This document shows, one piece after another, positions 59,580 through 64,000 of a stretch of DNA of 64,000 nt (position 1 is its first letter; every line of letters begins with the position of its first letter). Under the pieces are notes generated by a model that was not told the DNA's origin, did no database searches, and was given only the letters and a program-made list of their open reading frames with translations. The stretch covers positions 1 through 64,000 of the forward strand of contig JAGSYV010000005.1 in NCBI GenBank assembly GCA_018262505.1. The letters run 5' to 3'. The stretch comes from Pseudomonadota bacterium (lineage in GTDB: Bacteria; Pseudomonadota; Alphaproteobacteria; Rhizobiales; Pleomorphomonadaceae). Position numbers and translations under genes: made by a program.

Positions 59580-60890
59580 TTACCCCTCCCCCTGGACCAC
59601 CGTTACCCTGCGCTTGCGGCAAAGAGGAAAAGACGGACCAGATGCTAACCCGATAGCAACACTCATTTTTACCGATTGCAGCAGCGGGCCGGCAATTGGA
59701 TGATGAAGAAGCGCGTATCGAACATCCTCGATCGTTCGTGGGTCGGCCGTCAGGATATCGACGGTAAGGCCTGCATTGCGGCCGGATCTCAGCTGGATCG
59801 AGAAATCGATCACCCCCGGAACCGCGAAGACAATGTCATCGACAATCTCCGCCGATAAGCTCCGTCCTTCTCCGACCGCAATTGGCTCGCCGATCCTCCC
59901 ACCGAGCCGAAGCCGCCTGAGGATTGACCCGCAGTGACAGCGCGTTTCGACGATGCATCCGCTGTCGCCGGTGCGATAGCGAATGAGCGGCAGGCCACGG
60001 CGGCGCAAGGTACTGACGACAACCTCGCCCTCATGGCCGGCCGGCAGTACCCGACCGGTGTTCGCCTCGATAACCTCGAGATAGAGATCGCCTTCCCGGA
60101 TATGCAAACCATCGTGTGCCTCGCAGGCGAGCGCACCGCCATATCCTGTTTCGGTCATGCCCCAATGTTCGAACACCTCGGTGCCCCAGACAACCGCGAG
60201 CGCCGCCTTGAAGCTTGGCGAAACGCTGTCGGCACTGACCAGTGCCGTTTCGATGCGGAGCGATGGCCCACCATCGGCCGCCATGAGCCGCGCGACGGCC
60301 CCCAGCGTCACCGGCATGCCGGCAATCGCCACCGGTTGCAGTTCGCGCAAGGCGCCGACCAGGGTTTCCAGCGTGCCGTCGACAGGCAGCGCCACGGGAA
60401 GAGCCCCGAGTCTTGCCAGTCCGCGCATCAGGAGATCACCGACGCTGTCTGGCCGTTGGGCGGGAAAAGCCACCGCCACGCAGCTCCCCGGGCGAACGAT
60501 GGTCGCCATGCCGTGCTCGAAATAGGCGACGATCGCCTCGATATCCGCCTCGGTGAAGAACAGGCGCTTCTGCCGACCTGAAGTGCCCGACGTCGGAATG
60601 GTGACGAGACGCACCGCGTCGCGCATCGGCAAGGCGATCAGCGACGGATCATTGCGCACGAGGTCGGCCGGCGTCGTCAGGGGGAAACGGGCGATATCGC
60701 CGAGATCCTGGAGATCGCCCCGTTCCGGCCAATCGCTTCGCTGCCGGTAGAAGGGGCTTTGGGACCGCGCGTAGGCAATCGTCTCGTTCAGGCAACGAAG
60801 CTGATAGGCCTCGATATCGTCGCGGGTTGGCAGGCGATCGAGGCCGATCGTCCGCCCCACCCAAGCATCCAGCGTTCCGAACCCATTCAT
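59580..60890 (-). CDS. Phenylacetate-CoA-ligase-like adenylating enzyme
   Basis: A 436-residue AMP-forming acyl-adenylating protein of the PaaK type, resembling the DVU_1553-like CoA ligases. It shows the phosphate loop TIPTSGTSGRQK (about 97-108), an EHWGMTETGYGGALACE adenine-site motif, and LPLIRYRTGDSGCI in the late part, followed by a small C-terminal domain ending in a basic CRKRR. It should activate a carboxylate with ATP, and perhaps transfer it to CoA; the substrate is not readable. The start ATG at 60890 overlaps the radical SAM stop (60887-60890). It is the last gene of the operon. Confidence 0.82.
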   Translation of the reverse strand: MNGFGTLDAWVGRTIGLDRLPTRDDIEAYQLRCLNETIAYARSQSPFYRQRSDWPERGDLQDLGDIARFPLTTPADLVRNDPSLIALPMRDAVRLVTIPTSGTSGRQKRLFFTEADIEAIVAYFEHGMATIVRPGSCVAVAFPAQRPDSVGDLLMRGLARLGALPVALPVDGTLETLVGALRELQPVAIAGMPVTLGAVARLMAADGGPSLRIETALVSADSVSPSFKAALAVVWGTEVFEHWGMTETGYGGALACEAHDGLHIREGDLYLEVIEANTGRVLPAGHEGEVVVSTLRRRGLPLIRYRTGDSGCIVETRCHCGSILRRLRLGGRIGEPIAVGEGRSLSAEIVDDIVFAVPGVIDFSIQLRSGRNAGLTVDILTADPRTIEDVRYALLHHPIAGPLLQSVKMSVAIGLASGPSFPLCRKRRVTVVQGEG

Positions 60891-62284
60891 GTCGACGGCT
60901 CGCGGTAAAGCGACCGCCCCTGGAGATCGGTCAGATTGTAGGCGCAGAACGGGATAACGCGACCGTCGGACTTTGCCACATGGATATGGCACTGGCGCAG
61001 GCGATCGAGGTCGAGCGTCCAGGCGTCCTGGAAGGCCATGCCGGACAGCGACAGGCGCTGGCTCTGCTGCTCCAGAAACGCATCGAAAGCCTCAAGACCG
61101 GCAGCCGGCATTTCCTCTTGGGGCGCCTTCGTCCATTGGCCCGCGACATAACGCTGGGCGCGGGCCACGGCCGGTGAGCGCCACGTCGTGGCTTCGCAGC
61201 ATCCCGCCTCGCCGGTTGTGTTCCCTGTTTGGGAACCACAACAGCCGGTCCCCGGCTCCGGATCGGAGCGAAAGCGACCGGAACGGTCGACAGCAAAGCG
61301 GCCACTGAAAGAACAGAAGGGATTCTCCGCCGAACCGGGACGGAAATCCTCGAGCCCAATGGCGCCGCCGGCATGCTCGATCAGCGCCTCCATCACCTCC
61401 GGCAGGGTTATGCGGTCCTCGTCGCTGGGAGCCCGAGGATTGCGCCCGAAATACGAGACCGGCTGAAAATGGACGGCCCGCACCGTCGGCATCTGTTGCT
61501 TGGCGAAATCGACGATGGCGCCGATCTCACCCGTGTTGACGCCGGGGACCAACGTCGGCACCAGCACCACGCCGACACCGGCCGCCCGCGCGCTCGCGAT
61601 GGCGAGGCGCTTTGCCGCCAACAGGTCCCGGCCGCGCAACTGCCGATAAACGGCATCGCTGACACCGTCGAACTGCAGGAAGACGCAGTCGAGACCGGCA
61701 TCGGCCAGGGCGGCAAGATAGTCGGGCTCGCGACCAATCCTGAGGCCATTGGTGTTGAGTTGGACAAAATCGAACCCCTTGGCCCGCACCAGGGCGACGA
61801 CCGCGGGGAGATCATCGCGCACCGTGGGTTCACCGCCCGACAGCTGGATATGCACCTGCCCGCTGCCCGACCTCAGCTCGTCGAGGGCAATGCCGATTTC
61901 GTCGATCGGCATGTCCACTCCATGCCGACCGGCCGAGGCGAAGCAAACCGGGCAGACAAGGTCACACCGCGACGTCACCTCGATCAGCACGCAGCATCCT
62001 TGCTGACGATGATCGGCGCAAAGCCCGCAATCCCTCGGACAGCCCTCGGCGATGTCGGTTTTGACACTGACCGGCAGAGCGGTGGCGCGAGGACTGCGGG
62101 ACCAGACATCGTAACTGCGAAGCCCCCGCCATACCGGCGTAACGACGCGACCGTGCGCGGGACAGGTCTTGTCGAGGTAAACCGTGTCGCCAACGGCAAA
62201 ACGCTCGGCCGGAATGGTGTCGAGGCACTCCGGGCAGACGCTACGGGTGCGTCCAAGGGACAGGCGAACGGGACCGGTCATCAT
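60887..62284 (-). CDS. Radical SAM protein with two CX3CX2C motifs (TrsS-like)
   Basis: A 465-residue iron-sulfur enzyme. The core is EVTSRCDLVCPVCFA (Cys 107, 111, 114), preceded by a second CX3CX2C set at GCPRDCGLCADH (Cys 82, 86, 89). The N-terminal CPEC and KTCPAHG (Cys 17, 20, 41) look like a zinc knuckle. LSGGEPTVRDDLP (about 149-161) is the SAM-binding GGE motif. Further cysteines lie at 324, 348-349, 362-363, and in the C-terminal QCHIHVAKSDGRVIPFCAYN. Two such motifs and this C-terminus are seen in MJ0619-like and tetraether-synthase-like radical SAM methylases and, as I recall, in proteins named TrsS. The double-Cys sites could replace Sec in selenoprotein relatives. The reaction is unknown. 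Confidence 0.85.
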   Translation of the reverse strand: MMTGPVRLSLGRTRSVCPECLDTIPAERFAVGDTVYLDKTCPAHGRVVTPVWRGLRSYDVWSRSPRATALPVSVKTDIAEGCPRDCGLCADHRQQGCCVLIEVTSRCDLVCPVCFASAGRHGVDMPIDEIGIALDELRSGSGQVHIQLSGGEPTVRDDLPAVVALVRAKGFDFVQLNTNGLRIGREPDYLAALADAGLDCVFLQFDGVSDAVYRQLRGRDLLAAKRLAIASARAAGVGVVLVPTLVPGVNTGEIGAIVDFAKQQMPTVRAVHFQPVSYFGRNPRAPSDEDRITLPEVMEALIEHAGGAIGLEDFRPGSAENPFCSFSGRFAVDRSGRFRSDPEPGTGCCGSQTGNTTGEAGCCEATTWRSPAVARAQRYVAGQWTKAPQEEMPAAGLEAFDAFLEQQSQRLSLSGMAFQDAWTLDLDRLRQCHIHVAKSDGRVIPFCAYNLTDLQGRSLYREPST

Positions 62285-63441
62285 CAGCTCCCCACCAGCA
62301 CCGAGGAACCGCCGACGATCATGGGGCCGAGCGGTCCGGTCACGGCCTCGACGGCATCAAGCACGGCTTCGACGGCGGCGCGGCGACGTCGCGCACCGGC
62401 CAATGCGGCGGGATTCGCAGCAAACGCGGCAAGGGCCGGCGCGAAGCGGTCTTCAAGGCTGACGCGCCGCTCCCCCTTGATCAGCTTGTCGGCGAGAAAC
62501 ACCAGGTGCCGTTCGTCGATCGGCTGTTCCGGCTCGAAAGCCATTTCCATGTGGGCCGCGACGATTTTGGCGACATCGGCAAAGCCGAACGCGGCAACAT
62601 GCCGGGCACCCGCCAAAGCGTGATCGGGCTCGCCTTTGGCAATATCGTGAAGCAGCGCTCCGGCCCGGACGGCATCGGCGTTCATCGGCACCCCCTTGGC
62701 AATCAGACGATCGGCGATCTCGACAGCCAGCCGAGCGACAGCGGCACAATGGCGACGAGTCGGCTCCGGCGTACCCATCGCCTCTTGCATCGCCTCGCAC
62801 TCCGCTTCGTCGGGATGGTGGCGATGCGGCAATAGCGCGGCAAGGCGGCGGTAGTCGTCGGAATAGTCCATGTCACGCAATATGCCGCTGTCAATGACGG
62901 GAATGGACCGGGCGTGCTGTTGGTGTCGCTCCAGAATGTCGCGTAGCGTCACTTCCGAAGGCGCCGCGAGGATTTCGGCGAAGAGTTGCCGGCGAATGAA
63001 AGGCGGATGACCTGACTGGCCGCGAAAGGTCGGGCGAAGGATCAAGGCCTCCCCTTCCCTCGCGCCTCTGGCAATCCGGGCCAAAGTCCCGGCCCTGACG
63101 AGCGGCACGTCGACCGGCAGGATCATCACGCCTTCGACCATGTCGGGCAACGCCGCAATCCCGGCCTTGACGCTCGACATCATGCCTTCGGCGAAGGCTG
63201 CGTTGACCACCGCCACCGCGCCGTGGGCCTCGACGGCCGGAACCATCCGCGCCGCCTCGTTGCCGACGACGATGTAAGTCTGTCCGATGGCGGCCTCGGC
63301 GATGGCAGCGATCACGTGCCCCAGCACCGTGTCATTGCCAAAGGGCAAGAGCGGCTTGAACGCGCCCATGCGCGACGACCAACCGGCCGCCAGCACCACC
63401 ACGGCAATGCTCGGCAGCGGCGCCCCCACCGGATCACTCAC
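62284..63441 (-). CDS. MocA/MobA-like nucleotidyltransferase fused to an HD domain
   Basis: A 385-residue two-domain protein. Residues 11-200 form an NTP-transferase of the MocA/MobA type: VVVLAAGWSSRMGAFKPLLPF (about 14-34), the metal-binding LPVDVPLVR (about 108-116) and RGQSGHPPF. MocA attaches CMP to molybdopterin in molybdenum hydroxylases. Residues 225-330 form an HD phosphohydrolase domain, with His 231, His-Asp 265-266 and Asp 318. The GTG at 63441 overlaps the preceding stop (GTGA), and its own stop overlaps the radical SAM start. The pair matches the architecture I recall for DVU_1551-type proteins. Domain calls are firm; the function is inferred. Confidence 0.87.
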   Translation of the reverse strand: MSDPVGAPLPSIAVVVLAAGWSSRMGAFKPLLPFGNDTVLGHVIAAIAEAAIGQTYIVVGNEAARMVPAVEAHGAVAVVNAAFAEGMMSSVKAGIAALPDMVEGVMILPVDVPLVRAGTLARIARGAREGEALILRPTFRGQSGHPPFIRRQLFAEILAAPSEVTLRDILERHQQHARSIPVIDSGILRDMDYSDDYRRLAALLPHRHHPDEAECEAMQEAMGTPEPTRRHCAAVARLAVEIADRLIAKGVPMNADAVRAGALLHDIAKGEPDHALAGARHVAAFGFADVAKIVAAHMEMAFEPEQPIDERHLVFLADKLIKGERRVSLEDRFAPALAAFAANPAALAGARRRRAAVEAVLDAVEAVTGPLGPMIVGGSSVLVGS

Positions 63442-63893
63442 GGCTTTTCCTCCGGCGGGAAAGCCGTGATATCGACGCCGTGATCGGCAAGCGTTTCCTT
63501 GATCTTGCCCCAAGCGGCGATGACCAGCGCCGGGCAACGCTCCCGCTTCAGGGACGCGTCGAACTTCATGATGTCGGAACAGTTGATGCCGCCATACTGA
63601 CCGGTCGCGGCGGCGGTGAACCAGCCGGCAAAGTCGTCGAGCATGGCCCCCAGCTCAGGATGCTCGCGTTCGCCATCACCGCCCCGCCCGGCATAATAGC
63701 CAATGACGCAGCAGCCGGCCGATAGGGCTCCGCAATTGAACCCTTGCCCCATACCGAGGGCCAGCCCGGACATGGCCCGGACAAGACCCGGGTCGTCACG
63801 CCCCTGCGCCTCAAGGGCGAGCCGCATCAGGATGTGGCTGCACTTGAAATCGTCGAGCAGCAACTCGGCAACGCGGAAGGAGTCCTCGTTCAT
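63438..63893 (-). CDS. C-GCAxxG-C-C family redox-type protein
   Basis: A 151-residue cytosolic protein. The motif core is GFNCGALSAGCCVIGYY (Cys 54, 61, 62), with further cysteines at 18, 105 (GGINCSDIM) and 120 (RCPAL). Members of the C_GCAxxG_C_C family are thought to bind a metal cluster or use cysteine pairs in redox reactions. The two adjacent cysteines (61-62) after the motif are unusual. The ATG at 63893 overlaps the preceding gene's stop (ATGA), and the stop overlaps the nucleotidyltransferase start (GTGA), so the operon is translationally coupled. It resembles DVU_1555-like proteins, from memory. Confidence 0.85.
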   Translation of the reverse strand: MNEDSFRVAELLLDDFKCSHILMRLALEAQGRDDPGLVRAMSGLALGMGQGFNCGALSAGCCVIGYYAGRGGDGEREHPELGAMLDDFAGWFTAAATGQYGGINCSDIMKFDASLKRERCPALVIAAWGKIKETLADHGVDITAFPPEEKP

Positions 63894-64000
63894 GGGTTTG
63901 CCCTCCCTTTCGACGCCATCGGTTCGCCAGATCGCGCGGCGACGAGCAGTCGATAGCGCGGACGACCGGCCGTTTGCCCAGCGCAAGCGCAATCGCCCCA
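63890..64000 (-). CDS. C-terminal end of an upstream operon gene, possibly a methyltransferase
   Basis: An open frame enters from the right edge and ends at a stop (63890-63892) that overlaps the C-GCAxxG start. The visible 36 residues contain RPRYRLLVAARS, which resembles the last strand of class I SAM methyltransferases, and a CAC pair just inside the edge. In the gene set it resembles, a methyltransferase occupies this place. The identity is an inference from context plus a short ending. Confidence 0.45.
   Translation of the reverse strand, partial: WGDCACAGQTAGRPRYRLLVAARSGEPMASKGRANP

Overview
The window is GC-rich chromosomal DNA of an alphaproteobacterium, most probably of the order Hyphomicrobiales (Rhizobiales). 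The evidence is the gene order lptF-lptG-lptD-surA-pdxA-rsmA, the hslVU pair behind an alphaproteobacterial-type heat-shock promoter, a DUF1489 gene, a GluRS of the FSKR type, and a two-palindrome intergenic repeat of a kind common in this order. The genus cannot be fixed from sequence alone. No rRNA, tRNA, CRISPR array, insertion sequence or prophage was seen.

Layout. 1-8.8 kb: the 5' end of class II DAHP synthase, a DUF1489 gene, two related very small proteins, a yeiH-type transporter with its LysR regulator, an Atm1-like ABC exporter, a LysM protein and a LOG-family hydrolase. 8.8-18.4 kb, almost all on the minus strand: citramalate synthase, proline iminopeptidase, GFA protein, cysS, CreA, an SGNH hydrolase, gltX, and pepA run together with holC. 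18.5-26.1 kb, plus strand: LPS export genes lptFGD, a SurA-like chaperone, pdxA and rsmA. 26.1-37.7 kb: gmk, yicC, an aldo/keto reductase, a LacI regulator, hslUV, an SDR protein, a PAS-PAS chemoreceptor, hisF-hisE and coaA. 37.8-46.9 kb: an amino-sugar island (nagA, GntR regulator, BadF/BadG-type sugar kinase, MurQ-like etherase, a complete sugar ABC transporter and a broken Gfo/Idh oxidoreductase). 47-53.7 kb: an AraC/GyrI regulator, glutathione reductase, DUF2059, gph, an MgtC remnant and a membrane chemoreceptor. 54.1-56.6 kb: molybdenum cofactor genes (a MoeB/ThiF E1-like protein, moeA, moaC), then a HAD phosphatase.

The most interesting part is 57.6-64.0 kb on the minus strand. A translationally coupled operon, cut by the right edge, encodes in order the tail of a gene with a methyltransferase-like ending, a C-GCAxxG-C-C protein, a MocA/MobA-like nucleotidyltransferase fused to an HD domain, a radical SAM protein with two CX3CX2C motifs, and a phenylacetate-CoA-ligase-like adenylating enzyme. 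It is followed by a regulator joining an AcoR-type GAF domain and a PAS-like region to a Crp-type DNA-binding half. This combination resembles a poorly characterised anaerobe gene set (the Desulfovibrio DVU_1551-1556 families, as I recall them). I infer an undescribed maturation or modification system, plausibly tied to a molybdenum enzyme.

Four otherwise conserved genes (DUF1489, pepA/holC, Gfo/Idh, moeA) appear to have lost short stretches, roughly 50-150 bases where this can be judged. This looks like a property of the assembly, or of recent decay, and the calls there should be treated with care.
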